Assembly: GCA_946122785.1 (NCBI GenBank)
Contig: CAMGYJ010000005.1
Span: 61,392,200 to 61,456,199 of the forward strand
Direction: 5' to 3'
Source: Linum tenue
Lineage: Eukaryota; Streptophyta; Magnoliopsida; Malpighiales; Linaceae
DNA length: 64,000 nt
A program made the position numbers and the translations under genes. Below are positions 34,467 to 45,769 of this stretch, in pieces (within the stretch, counting starts at the first letter, position 1; the number at the start of each line of letters is the position of its first letter). The notes below the pieces were generated by a model. The model had not been told where the DNA came from. It saw only the letters and a list, made by a program, of their open reading frames with translations, and made no database searches.

Positions 34467-35420
34467 TGATTCGGGCTGAATTGCACATGTTTCCCCCTCA
34501 TTTCTTAATCATTTAGCTTGGTGTTTTATCGTTCTTTGGCCAATTTTACGCTAGGTTGTGTTCCTTTGTCACATTTCAGGTTCTAGCAGATAAAGTGAAC
34601 TATAGGCCCAAGTTTCAGGTCAATCCGAGATTGTTTGGCGACTCGGAGGAATAAACTCACTCATGGCCAGAAGAAACACACTTAAAGGATGAAATAATTG
34701 ATTTATATCTCATCTTGAGGACAAAGAATCACGTAATCTTGGAATGAAAAGAAAGACGACGAGACTACGAGCGTCTGGGATCAAAATGGCAACTAAGCCA
34801 GAGTTCGGACGAGGGAGAAAGGACCCAAACATCAAAGACAGGGAAACTGAGAAACAACAACATACTCCAAAGTTACGGGCTGGCCTTGCTCGTAACTTTG
34901 CCATTTTTTGTCGTAACACGTGCCACGGGAGGCAGAACACATTCCAGAGGTTACGACCTGAACTCCAAAGGTTACGGCCGTAACTTGGCCTCTAGGAGCT
35001 ATTTAAATGGGTGTTTGCAAATTTTGAAGGGGGAGAGATGGGTTTTGGATCCCGAACACCCAAGGGATGAACCCTAGAGTGAGAGAGTGATTTAAGGCAT
35101 TTTGGAGCAGAATTGGAGAATTTTTTTTTGCCTTGGAAGCTCGAGGAACAACCGTAGACATGAAGATTGAAGATCTGGTATGCTCCATTGGGTTTTTTTG
35201 CCCTCAAGTAACTACTACTCCGATTTTTAGCACGACTAGATGGGTCTGGTCCAATGACGGCTACAACCATTGTAAGGCCGTCATGGGTTTTCTTGTGGAT
35301 TTAGGCTGAAATTTCTCCATCAGAATCCTCTTGGGCTTTAATGATGACTTCATGAAGGCTTCCCTTGATTTTGGCTCATTTAATGGATGATCACCATGAT
35401 CTTCATAGTAAGTATCCCTC
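34467..35420 (+). repeat. 3' LTR (truncated) of second Athila-like element
   Basis: Parallels the LTR at 62381: TTTTACGCTAGGTTGTG, CACATTTCAGGT, CAGGTCAATCCGAG, GACGACGAGACTACGAGCGT and CGGACGAGGGAGAAA all have counterparts there in the same order. It carries the perfect palindrome GTTACGGCCGTAAC (34971-34984) and related half-sites. The part matching U5 and the PBS end is missing. Confidence 0.65.
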
Positions 35421-35985
35421 ATAATCCTCCAATTTTATGCATTCATTGATCCAAAGTCCTTCGAGAATGTTTTTGACATTGAAAAGTACCAAAACTTAAA
35501 AAAAAACTAAAAAGGCATGAACTGATAAAAAAACACATCATAGGTCTATTAAAAGCAATGATAGCATATTGATGATTTCTAATTTTTTTGACAAATACAC
35601 AAAATATGCATTGATAAAAGAACAAATATCAAATATGAGAGTGATAAACACTACAATTTGAGTATCATCAGACTTGCATATATGCAAGTTCCTCAACATT
35701 TTTTGATTTACTCGTATCTGATTACACATTTGAATTTGAATAACTTGCAAAAGCTATACAAACTTCCAAGTTCCAACTTGTATAGGAGGTTTGAAGACTT
35801 TACACCACTTGTGGAAGGAGAACACTGCTATAACATAATTACCTAAAATTTTGGTGTGATGCTAGACTTGACTACCATGAAACTGAGCAAGAAATGGGTA
35901 CAATCTCTTTTGAATATACAGACAGAGAAACAATGAGTTACTCTTTGAAATAAATTCTCAAATCTCTTTCAAATTGTAGAACTGA
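35421..35985. other. AT-rich interval without recognised gene
   Basis: Short open frames on both strands, no domain. Confidence 0.3.
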
Positions 35986-35989
35986 ATGC

Positions 35990-36330
35990 TCGTGCTTGGA
36001 GAATCTTAGTCCTAATTCTTACAGATTTCAATAATTTTCCAGGGCTACACTGGTTGGATCTTGGTTAAAAAAATTTCAATAGCTTTCCATCAACCTTGAG
36101 AGGACTTGTCGTCTGGATGAGCGTTTTTTGTGCAATATTGAAGTTCTCAAGTGACTTAATCTTCTTTCTTCAAACTTACTAGATCTGGATTCTTCCAATT
36201 ATTTTGCAGTAGAAGCTTTATTAGATCTCTCCAACTTAAAGCATTTAAGCTTTTTGAATATAAAAATTGCATTAAATAATGGACATTTCAAAAGATCATC
36301 AAACTTCTTCGGAGCAATAGAGGGAGATTG
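35990..36330 (+). pseudogene. possible LRR gene relic (right)
   Basis: Fragments such as LHWLDLG.KNFNSFPSTLRGLV and LDLDSSNYFAVEALLDLSNLKHLSFL read like leucine-rich repeats with stops and frameshifts. Similar in kind to 30590-30990. Short and degraded. Confidence 0.35.
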
Positions 36331-36458
36331 ACATGGAATACAATTTATGTATGTCATTCACTCTATTGCATGTCCTGAACAAGTTGAATTATAAGAGAAA
36401 CCCTTACATTCATGGGATTTTCTTATCGTAAAATGACAAGATTTTAGTGTTTTATACA

Positions 36459-37548
36459 TCATAAGTCCAAAATATATGCATAGAGAAGCTCGTTCCATAC
36501 ATCTGGAACTCCAGGGAGACACCAATGTATACAATCTGCATAACTGCTGGGATTCAATCTTTGTTCATCGGTTAATGGTTCCCACTGCTTCCTGTAGATA
36601 GAGGGATGGCCTTCCTTTCTATACTCTGTCAGTTGTGTAATATTAATCATCTGAACATTCATTCCTCTAGCCTTCAATCCATCTAGCACATTGTCAACTA
36701 CTCGCATCATTTTTGGGCAAGTAGCTCTTCCTCTATACCCTTCTTTCAAGATTGGGTCAGTTTCGCCATAACAGTTACCCTCTGAACTCCCTCCCCACTC
36801 TTGTGCTCTATAGAAAGAAATAAAAAAACAAAATTAATAGAGTGAACAACCATTGACGCCTTATAAAACCAAAATGTAGTTGATGAATTCATTGGTGTAT
36901 TATAATGAGCTTTACTCTTGGTGGGTTGGTGAGATGCTGACGAAGAAAAGTTTGGTTTTCGTTCGATTGATGTGAACTTCAAGCCAGTCGGCCCAAGTCT
37001 GAAGAGCCATTTCATATACTCGTGGCATTTTCACTGCTTTCACTATTCCACCGTCAGGACCAGTAAATGATCCCCACCTAAAAATAACATTGCAGCAATG
37101 ATACAAAGGATCAGAATGCACTCAAATTAGTAGGTGGAGTAGTGTTTCTTTGGGACTTACATAGCTTTCATTTCGGAACGTCGCCACCAGAGGTAACTGT
37201 TGAAAACAAGGATATCTGCATCGGTCCAGTACTTGGCGTGCTTTTCAATTCCTTGGACCCGGACGATTCGGTCCGGAACTCTGTGGCTTATTGGATCGTC
37301 AGAATTGGACTCTACCAGGAGCGGAGCCCAATAAAACTCTATGGTCGCATTGTATGCCTATTCAACCACCAAACCAAAAACTATTAAAAATATATAAAGG
37401 TCCAATAAAAAATGTAGCATTTACCCAATCAAAATTTTTGTTGAGAGTCGCATTTTATTCCTATTCAACCACCAAACCAAAAACTATTAAAAATATATAA
37501 AGGACCAATAAAAAATTAGCATTTACCCGATCAAAGTTTTTGTTGAGA

Positions 37549-37581
<33 letters not shown>

Positions 37582-38685
37582 ACCTTAATCTGGCGCCTTA
37601 GACCAACTCGGCCATCTCAACTTTTGTTTATTGTTATCAAACAAATATAAAACTTACATGTGCTTTGAAGACTATCAACGACCCATTGACTGTGTGTTTC
37701 TGAGACTTGAACTCTGCAGGAATGGCAGAATCCACCAGGCAAACCATAGAGACCCATTGCCCTCGATTCAATGAATCCCCAACATACACAAGCCTCTTGT
37801 TTCTTAGCCTCTCCAGCAATGCCGTCGCATTGAATCTTCTCTAGCACCAACACCAACAAACAAACAACACAAAAAACACAGCAACCCAGCAAAAAAGCCT
37901 CAAAATGATGTCCAAAATGACATGAAAACCAATCACCTGTATTATATATCAATGACCAACAATCAGTCACCCCAAAAACAAATAATAAAAAAAAAGAAAC
38001 AATATTCCACTATACAAGTACAACACCATATTACGCAACATTGAAAGACCATCATTCTAACACATTCTAACGTCATTCAATTGCTCAAATCATATATTCA
38101 ACTTTACAATAAGACATTGGATTTAATTTACAAACTTACCATCACGAGAACAAGAAAAAGAAAACACAAGAATGATCCAATTTTGTTAGCATGTGTTGAA
38201 CGGAACCGCCCAAGCATTATATCAAAATTACAACACCACAAACCAGTTAATTAGAGCGAGACGAGAAAGAATAAGAAATGGTCGGACCTTGGAATGTCGC
38301 ATTGGTGAGGCTGCCATCTCCAGTGCTGATAATCCAAATCTTTCCTTCCAAACTTGTGACACGCCAGCTGGTCCGACATGAAACTGCACTCCTGCTCCTT
38401 GTACAAAGGGTACGACAAATTGTCGAAAACCCACTTCCCGGCGAACAAATCGCACCTCGACGTCAGCAGATTACTACTCCTCGGCGGCGTGGCCGTCTCT
38501 TCCACCAGCTGATTGCCGCCGTTCTGCGTGACGTAGACGGCGGCCACGACCAGGAAAGTGAGGAGGAGGGCCACAAGGGAATGGAAGCTGCTCCGGATCC
38601 CCATTGTCATGAACGAGGCCATGACACTGATGCTGCTAGTGCTAGTGCCCAATGCGCTACCGTTTTTCAGCTGCGGTGCCGCCAT
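36459..38685 (-). CDS. TBL34/35-like xylan O-acetyltransferase, TBL-B
   Basis: Golgi TBL/DUF231 enzyme. Minus-strand exons 38685-38288, 37835-37658, 37357-37161, 37077-36916, 36807-36459; 1,284 nt, 427 aa. The start is the ATG of MAAPQLKN; an upstream in-frame TTG is ignored. One membrane anchor ([18 protein letters not shown]) is followed by [24 protein letters not shown], the GDS motif [36 protein letters not shown], and the DxxH motif [19 protein letters not shown]. The C-terminal half, including [10 protein letters not shown], fits the TBL34/35 group as I recall it; those proteins are monoacetyl-xylan transferases. Here the first two exons of the TBL-A layout are one exon. The donor of exon 1 is GTCCGA, weak, and the next acceptor sits in a cluster of three AGs (37835 chosen because it yields the conserved RFNAT). 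A tRNA gene lies in the second intron. Confidence 0.9.
37345..37550. repeat. 103-bp tandem duplication in TBL-B intron 2
   Basis: Two copies (about 37345-37447 and 37448-37550) share CCTATTCAACCACCAAACC, ATATATAAAGG, CCAATAAAAAA and TAGCATTTACCC. The unit spans the first codons and acceptor of exon 4, the adjoining intron, and the 3' end of the tRNA gene (GTTGAGAGT). The second copy of the acceptor reads AATAG then GAATAAAATGCGAC on the minus strand and no longer encodes the conserved YNAT. Confidence 0.8.
37542..37621 (-). tRNA. tRNA-Leu (AAG)
   Basis: 80 nt on the minus strand. Acceptor stem GTTGAGA / TCTCAAC pairs perfectly; the D arm has TGGCCGAGTTGGTC (A box); the anticodon stem CCAGA / TCTGG encloses loop TTAAGGT with anticodon AAG; a leucine-type long variable arm follows; the T arm GTGGG TTCAAAT CCCAC contains the B box GGTTCAAATCC. 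It lies in the second intron of TBL-B, in the same orientation. Confidence 0.95.
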
Positions 38686-39825
38686 TCGCAAGCTTGTTGA
38701 ATGTGTCCTCTCCCGATTGGGCTATAATTAATGTCGAATTGCCCTGTTTTTGAAGCGATCCACAGATTCAGTTGGTGAACGTCAGCTGTCTTTCTGGGTG
38801 CTGTCTTTTTCAACTTCTATGCCTGTCTTTGAACCCGAAGGGTGCTGCTTCCCGTTTAGGAAAGCAATCGATTGCCGTAATGCGGTTGATGGTCCGAAAG
38901 CAATAGTTTTTGCAAGTTGGGAGGCAGGGGAGATTAGGTTAAGCGGTGGTTGCCAATTCCACATCGCTGACTGTATTCGTTGCCTTAAAGATGCATCAAT
39001 CAAAACATAAAGGAGTATGTCAAGTGGGAATCTGGAAAAAAAAAAAAAACAAATATTAAAAGTGGGAATCTGGAAAAAAACAGAAAAGAAAGGAAGAACA
39101 TGGAAAGGGGATGGTTGCTTCATGCTTGGGAGTCAACCGTCATGTCCTTACTGGGAAATGAAATTCACAATCTGGAAAAATATTGCAGTATATTCTACTA
39201 CACGACTAGAGCAGTAGTATTAATATACGCAGTTTTGATGGGAACCAGCTAAATCCAGCGCCTGATCTGATAATTGCTGTTAGGTGCACCCAACCCGTCA
39301 TTGAAACTGCTAGAACAGATTGGTCTGCTCTGGTTTCTGATTCATCATAAACAAACCCGAATTTTGATTCATTAGCTCAAATAAGTAATCACTTAACTGC
39401 TGGTTTATGGGTTCATGTAATTGGTGTTTGTCTTTCTTTCCCTCACTAGTCACTACTTTATAGTTGTAACGGTAACTGAAAGTTAGATGTGCTATTTTTA
39501 GTCGCCAGCAAGCATCAAATTAATAAGCAATTTCAGTGATCAAATCTTGTAATTTGTTAGGTCACATTTCTATCTCTCACTGTCTCAAATATGTAAAATC
39601 TAATTCGATAGGATTCTTTTTTTTGTTTGTTCTCTAATTTCTATTGTTGTTGTGCTACTATTTCTGGGGATGTGAAAAAAGTAAACAATTTTGGTGACCT
39701 CTAAATTATGGTGTATGAGGGCTAAAAAATACCCACAGAATTATGTACTTCACTTGATGACTAATCTAGTTGATTGGATGTTTGAGATAGTGATAAATAT
39801 AGATAGCTAGTGTACCATATGTAAC
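38686..39825. other. TBL-B upstream region
   Basis: Promoter and presumed 5' UTR of TBL-B near 38686-38760. The block GTGGGAATCTGGAAAAAA occurs twice in tandem (about 39022-39080). No gene seen. Confidence 0.35.
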
Positions 39826-40066
39826 TCAGGCACCAAGTCGAGCCGTCTACGGGATAGCACAACACGACACAGTTTCAGCACTGCACGAGTACGGACACAA
39901 AATATATGGGCCAGTTCGATAGGAGTACTAATAATTTATGAGTCATCTGGGTCTAAACTTTATGGGAAAGAGTACGATACGATCTATAAGTTGGTCGTAT
40001 AGATCATCATAAAAATAATTATTTATTGTTGTTAGAAGTCATCATAAATATATTATATGTAATTAC

Positions 40067-40737
40067 TGTTAGGAACGGAACAACAATAAGAACGAGGTTA
40101 CCGAATCTGGAGCTGAGTCGTGGACTAGGTTGCTCTCTTTAAGACGTTCGCGGCACTGCCCTCAATGCGCACGATAGACTATCAACCGGTCGTCTCCAGG
40201 ATAAAACAGTTCCTCTCTGTACTCGCGGTTTTGTGCGAAAACCGGAGCTCTATGAACACTCTTTCTATTCTGTTTATGCTCGTTGTGGTGTGTTTAGAGG
40301 GGCTGGGGAGGCGGCTATTTATAGGAGCCGAACCCCTAGGAATATACCCTCTTGCTTGGGGAATAAGGGATTAATTAAGGAAGATAATTACTTCCTTAAT
40401 TAAAACGTCGGTATAATCCCGCACCGATTAATGATTAATTTTTAGATAATTAATTTCGTTCAGAATTTCTCCAAAAAATATATATATAGTCTCAAGTGAA
40501 CCAACCAACCAACCAACCGACCGATCGACCGGTCGGACGGACGGCGTGCGCGCGCGTGTATGTGGTGGTCCGTTAGGTCCTCCCTCTCCCACAAAAGTGG
40601 GTCACTCCAAGAGGCATGCCCTTAGGAGAGAGGCTCCTATCTTTATACACATTTCACCAAGTAAAACTACCAATGTGGTAGTTTTTCCACTTGAGACTCT
40701 ATAGCTTTCAAAGCTATTCATACATACATTTCCAACA
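40067..40737 (-). repeat. 3' LTR of copia element
   Basis: 671 bp. Contains an odd CCAACC/CCGACC/CGGACGG run (about 40504-40545) with GC-alternating CGCGCGCG. It has about 217 bp not present in the other LTR (roughly 40165-40430). Confidence 0.88.
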
Positions 40738-40749
40738 ATCCCCCACTTG
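40738..40749 (-). promoter_or_regulatory. polypurine tract of copia element
   Basis: On the minus strand AAGTGGGGGAT abuts the 3' LTR start TGTTGGAAATG. Confidence 0.75.
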
Positions 40750-41180
40750 AATAGTTTTGAAACTATCTCTGAGCATTAACAGTTCCATAAGATCGGGCAT
40801 AAGCTAAGGTATCGCGAAGATTTTAACATTAGCGTAGTGGTTATACTTCCGATTTCATAAGGGTGACTCGTAGTCTTGAACCCTATCTCAGACAGTGTAG
40901 CACACCAGATCTTTTCATTGAGTTGTGTTCTCTTCTTAGCCAGTGCGTTTATGGCCTTGCACGTTATCCTGGTTTAGTGAACGCTCTAGCAACTTTGTGC
41001 CTCCAAAGTTCCATAGGGAGCGGCCCCACTCCCACATTCACATAGGTGAGTCTATCAGGAGTACTCCCAAAGTAAAGTACTCCACCCCACATCGGGTATA
41101 GATCTGATTAAGAGTTATTAACTCAACCTCCATTGCTTTGGGATTCATGCTTCACTATGCATGAACTTTTCGCATACTAC

Positions 41181-42740
41181 TCATGACTTGTTATTACCCA
41201 TTGAAGTCCGTGTTTCGGTAGGCATAAGTCCCATACCTTTGGCGGTATTATGGACTTTCTCTCTAGGTAATCCTTTCGTCAAAGGATCATCTAGATTCTG
41301 TTCGGATCTTATATGATCCACCCTCACTGCTCCTATCGTTTGGAGTTCTCTTACAGTACTGTGCTTACGACGAATCTGTCGTTTTTTTCCGTTATAGGAC
41401 CGGTTCTCAACTTTAGTGATAGCTGCGGTACTATCACAATGGATCAATACCGGAGGGACCGGCCTTTCCCATAGGGGAGTCTCTAACATCAATCCTCTCA
41501 ACCAACTTGCTTCTTCACTAGCCGTTGCTAGTGCTATCATCTCTGATTCCATAGTTGATTGAGCTATGATTGTTTGTTTCTTTGACTTCCAAGACACAGC
41601 TCCACCAGCGATGTTAAAAACATACCCGCTGGTTGCCTTGGAGTCATCTGATAGGGTATTCCAATCCGTATCAGTATACCCTTCTAGTACAGCAGGAAAC
41701 CTTTGATAGTGTATACCAAGGTTTGCTGTTCTCTTGAGGTATCTCATGACACTCTCTATAGCATTCCAATGCTCTCTACTAGGACAGCTGTTAAACCTGT
41801 CAAGCAATCCCACGACATATGCAATGTCTAGTCGAGTGTAATCCGTAGCATAACAGAGACTGCCAATAATGCTAGCATATTTTGATTGTCTTACACTGTC
41901 TCCAGTGTTCTTAAATAGCTTTAAACTAGCATCATACGGAGTACACACAGGTTTACAGTCAAAATAGTTATATTTCTTCAAGATCTTCTCTATGTAGCTA
42001 GATTGATCTAGAGAATAACCATTTGCTGTTCTAGTTATCTGGATTCCAAGCATAAACTTTGCTTCTCCCAGATCTTTCACCTCAAAGCTCTCTTTCAACA
42101 TGGCTTTTGCTTCATTGACCACGTGAATATTTGTACCAAATATCAACATGTCATCTACATACAAACATATGATGGTACAAGTGTTATTCTCTGACTTGCA
42201 GTAAATACACTTATCACTTTCATTCACCTTAAAGTCATGTGAGAGAACGAGAGTGTCAAACTTCTCATGCCACTGTTTTGGAGCCTGTTTCAAACCATAT
42301 AATGATTTGTCTAACTTACAGACTTTCGAGGCATGTTCGGGGATAACAAACCCTTCTGGTTGTTCCATATAGATTTCTTCATCCAGATCACCATTCAAAA
42401 AAGCAGTCTTAACATCCATTTGGTGTACCACGAGATTGTTCAAGGCAACAAGAGCAATCATGACATGAATGGATGTTATTCTAAATACTGGTGAATAGGT
42501 ACCGAAGAAATCTATATTCTCTCTCTGCCTGTAGCCCTTAACTACTAGGCAAGCTCGGAACCTTTCGATTGCACCATCATGTTTCCCTTTCGTTTTTAGA
42601 ACCCATTTATTACCTAAGACTTTGCAGCCAGGAGGTAAGTCTGTTAGATGCCAGGTCTTATTAGCTTCTAACGATTCCATTTCATCTATAACAGCCTCAT
42701 TCCAAAAGTCTGCATCTATGGAAGTTAATGCTTCCTGCAA
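41181..42740 (-). pseudogene. copia reverse transcriptase and RNase H
   Basis: 519 codons without a stop. RT: WVLKTKGKHDG, VHQMDVKTAFLNGDLDEEIY, YGLKQAPKQWHEKF and the catalytic LYVDDMLIFG. RNase H: GYTDTDWNTLSDDSKATSGY (first Asp), MESEMIALATASEEASWLR and HCDSTAAI. It lacks its own gag-pol start and is separated from the integrase frame by two shifts, so it is listed as a broken part of one polyprotein even though this domain pair itself reads intact. FFGTYSP instead of the usual FDTYSP hints at decay. Confidence 0.92.
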
Positions 42741-42935
42741 ACTTTTTGGATCTTCGAGGGTGTATACTGTAGTAAAGTCATCACCAAATCTTAAGAGATT
42801 CTTGCTTTTTTACTTCTTTTGAGTTCATCCTCAGATCCAACACCCCCACTAGTTCCGTTATCTCTAATAGCGGGTAGTGCATTACCCCTACTATTTCTCA
42901 TTTTAAATGGAAATCGTGTCTCAAAGAAATCAGCA

Positions 42936-44996
42936 TCAATGGATAGTACGAGCATTCAAATCATAAAATCTATCTGCCTTACTATTGGCCGCATAGCCAA
43001 CGAAGACACATTCATATGCTCGACTAGCCAACTTAATCCTCTTAGGATCCAAAATTCTTACGTAGGCCAAACAACCCCACGTTCTTAAATAGGACAGATT
43101 AGGTGGCTTATTCTTCAAGATCTCATAGGGTGATTCTTTTCTATTTGTTTTTGGAAGACGATTTAGCACGTAGCAGATTGTCAAAAAAATATCACCCCAC
43201 CAAGAAGAAGCAGCTCCAGAATTGAGCATAATAGCCACAACTAATTCTGTAAACGTCATGTTTTTCAGCTCAGCTTTACCATTCATTTTTGGTGAATATG
43301 GTGCCATGGTTTCATGAATGCTACCATGTGAGCTATAGAATTCCTTGAAGGGATTAGAGTCATACTCTGATCCTCTATCACTCCTAAGTCTTTTTATCTT
43401 TCGATTGCACTGATTTTCAAATTCAATCACAAATACCTTGAACATATCAAGGGCTTCACTTTTGTTTTTCATCAAATAAACAAAGCAATAATCAGAGCAA
43501 TCATCTATGAAAGTGATAAAGTATCTCTTGCCAGACCTAGTTAACGTCCCATCTAGTTCACAAATATCAAAATGAATCAGATCTAAGGGTTCTGATTCTC
43601 TACTCACATATTTATGGGGCGTTTTCGTTATTTTAGCTTGGCTACATAAATCACATTTATCAAATTCATTCATCTGGAGTTTAGGGATATGTCCTAGCTT
43701 GCTTAAATTCTTCACAATTCGTGTGTTCACATGACAAAGACGAGCATGCCAAACATTCAAATCACACACCATGTAAACTGAAGAATTCATCTTATTAATT
43801 TCAACATTCAACTTGAACATCCCATTACTTGCATATCCCTTTCCCACAAAATTCCCATTCTTAGTAAGGGTATACAAGTCTGCCCCAATAGATTGATTAA
43901 ACCCAGCCTTAATAAGAAGATATCCCGAAACAAGATTCTTCCTTATCTCTGGAGTGTGCAACACATCCTTGAGTACCATCTTCTTCCCAGAGGTGAAGTT
44001 TAGCTCCACTTCACCAGAACCAACAACCATAGTGGTGTGAGTAGTCCCCAGCAACACTTTCTTGTCAGCATGTGCTTCTGTGTATGTTTTAAACATAGCA
44101 TGATTGTTGCATACATGCTTCGATGCACCTGTATCCAACCACCATCCTTCTGAGTCACCGGTGAGGTTGACTTCAGCGATCATATCCGTGATCATGGCTA
44201 TCAAATCCTCTTCTGTCAAGTTAACCCTGGCCGCAGCAGCAGGGTTTTGCTTGTTCCTGCACTTTTTTGCCATATGACCCGGTTTACCACAGTTATAGCA
44301 GATAAACGGTGGGTCATTCTTAGAGTTTTGGGCCATGACCCTTTGGTTACCTCGAGAGGCACCATTCTGGTGGGGGCGGACCTGCTGGTTCTTACTCTTA
44401 AACCCTTTCTGGTTAGGTTTAAGAGCTCTAGGGGTGGGTCGTTTAGCAGTGACGACCATCACCTCTTCTTTCATATCCTGCTTGCGGGACTCTTCCTCGA
44501 TCCTTAGGCGAGTAATCAAGCTTTCCAGTGAAAATTCTTTGGTATTATGTCTAAGCATATTCTTAAAATCTTTCCACGAAGGGGGCAGCTTATCAATAAT
44601 GCAAGCAACTTGAAATTGATCGTCCAGAGGCATACCTTCAGAGATGATCTCATGAGCTATTTTCTGAAGTTCATGGGACTGAACTTCGACGGACTTGTCA
44701 TCCACCATCTGGTAGCGCAGGTAGAGGCTGACAATATACTTCTTAGCTCCAGCCTCCTCCGTATCGTACTTCTTTTGGAGCGCATCCCAGATCATCATTG
44801 CGGTGTTCTTGCTGTCCGCATAATAGTCGTAAAGATCGTCTGCCAGGTCATTGAGCATGTAGTTCTTGCACAGGAAGTCATGCTCCCTTTTCTTAGCAGA
44901 AGCAGCCCTCTCCTCATCGGTCGCTTCTTCCGTCAGCTCGACGGGCATGCGGGTGAGGCAGTGTGCCAACTTTTTGGTCGTCAGGTAGAACTCCAT
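42936..44996 (-). pseudogene. copia gag, protease and integrase
   Basis: 686 codons. Gag with zinc knuckle CYNCGKPGHMAKKC (about residues 232-245); protease WWLDTGASKHVC (active site DTGA); GAG-pre-integrase WHARLCHVN; zinc-binding H/C residues ending CDLCSQAK; integrase core with Asp in LIHFDICELDG, Asp in RLRSDRGSEYDS and Glu in MNGKAELKNMT. The true N-terminus lies upstream (an ATG at 45074-45076 or 45095-45097) in another frame: the codons for NFRRWRQK directly precede 44996 in frame, showing a one-base break near 45018. The frame stops at 42936 before RT. Confidence 0.9.
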
Positions 44997-45118
44997 CTTT
45001 TGTCTCCAGCGACGGAAGTTGACTCCAACGAAGCGAAAGGGTCGATTGATATCGACAGCACCAGATCAGCCATGTTGTTCTGTTCAGTCGACATAGCAAC
45101 AGCCGAACGTCTTAAAAT

Positions 45119-45572
45119 TGTTAGGAAAGGAACAACAACAAGAACGAGGTTACCGAATCTGGAGCTGAGTCGCGGGCTAGGTCGCTCTCTTTAAGATGTT
45201 CGCGGCACTGCCCTTGATGCGGGATTATCCTTCGAATATTCCTTTTTAATCAATTATCCTTAGAATATTCCTCAGAATAACCGATTAATAATTAATTATT
45301 AGATAATTAATTTCGTTCGGAATTTCTCAAAAATATATATATATCGTCTCAAGTGAACCAACCAACTGACCGGTCGGTCGGACGGCGCGCACGCGTGTGG
45401 TGGTCCGTTAGGTCCTCCCTCTCCCACAAAAGTGGGTCACCCCAAGAGGCATGCCCTTAGGAGAGAAGCTCTTATCTTTATACACATTTCACCAAGTAAA
45501 ACTACCAATGTGGTAGTTTTTCTACTTGAGACTCTATAGCTTTCAAAGCTATTCATACATACATTTCCAACA
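45119..45572 (-). repeat. 5' LTR of copia element, internally deleted
   Basis: 454 bp; matches both ends of 40067-40737 but lacks about 217 bp of its middle. No standard initiator-Met primer site (TGGTATCAGAGC) follows it on the minus strand; the first bases are ATTTTAAGACGTTCGGC. Confidence 0.88.
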
Positions 45573-45769
45573 ATTACTACCATAAATAAAAATGGCTGAA
45601 TAATTCAAAAAACATGTGGAGGTCAAATCATACCCACTATACTTTAAATTTTCTTGTTCGCTTATTTGTTACTTTTCTCAAATATTCTCAATTAATAGTT
45701 TCATTTTCCATTCGACTTTCTTTTTTTGTTCATTTCCTCTTTACTTTCTTCCTTTTCAACATGAAGATT

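Larger units (their letters stand above)
31668..35420 (+). mobile_element. second Athila-like element, deletion derivative
   Basis: 31668 onward reads TGATTCAGGCTAAATTACAC, closely similar to the LTR start at 34467 (TGATTCGGGCTGAATTGCAC), suggesting a 5' LTR stump. From about 31890 (AAGGACAATGTAGTGC, CTTAAGTGTGGGGGTG) to 34466 it follows the 3' internal region of the first Athila element in opposite orientation; for example 32280-32330 mirrors about 19640-19690. No gag-pol remains. A MULE is nested at 33058-34106. The right end is approximate. Confidence 0.6.
40067..45572 (-). mobile_element. Ty1/copia LTR retrotransposon
   Basis: LTRs 40067-40737 and 45119-45572, both TGTTAGGAA...TTTCCAACA, flanked by ATTAC (40062-40066 and 45573-45577). 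Coding is on the minus strand in copia order: gag, protease, integrase, RT, RNase H. At least three frame breaks disable it (near 45018, 42937-42945 and 42795). Clade not assigned. Confidence 0.93.
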
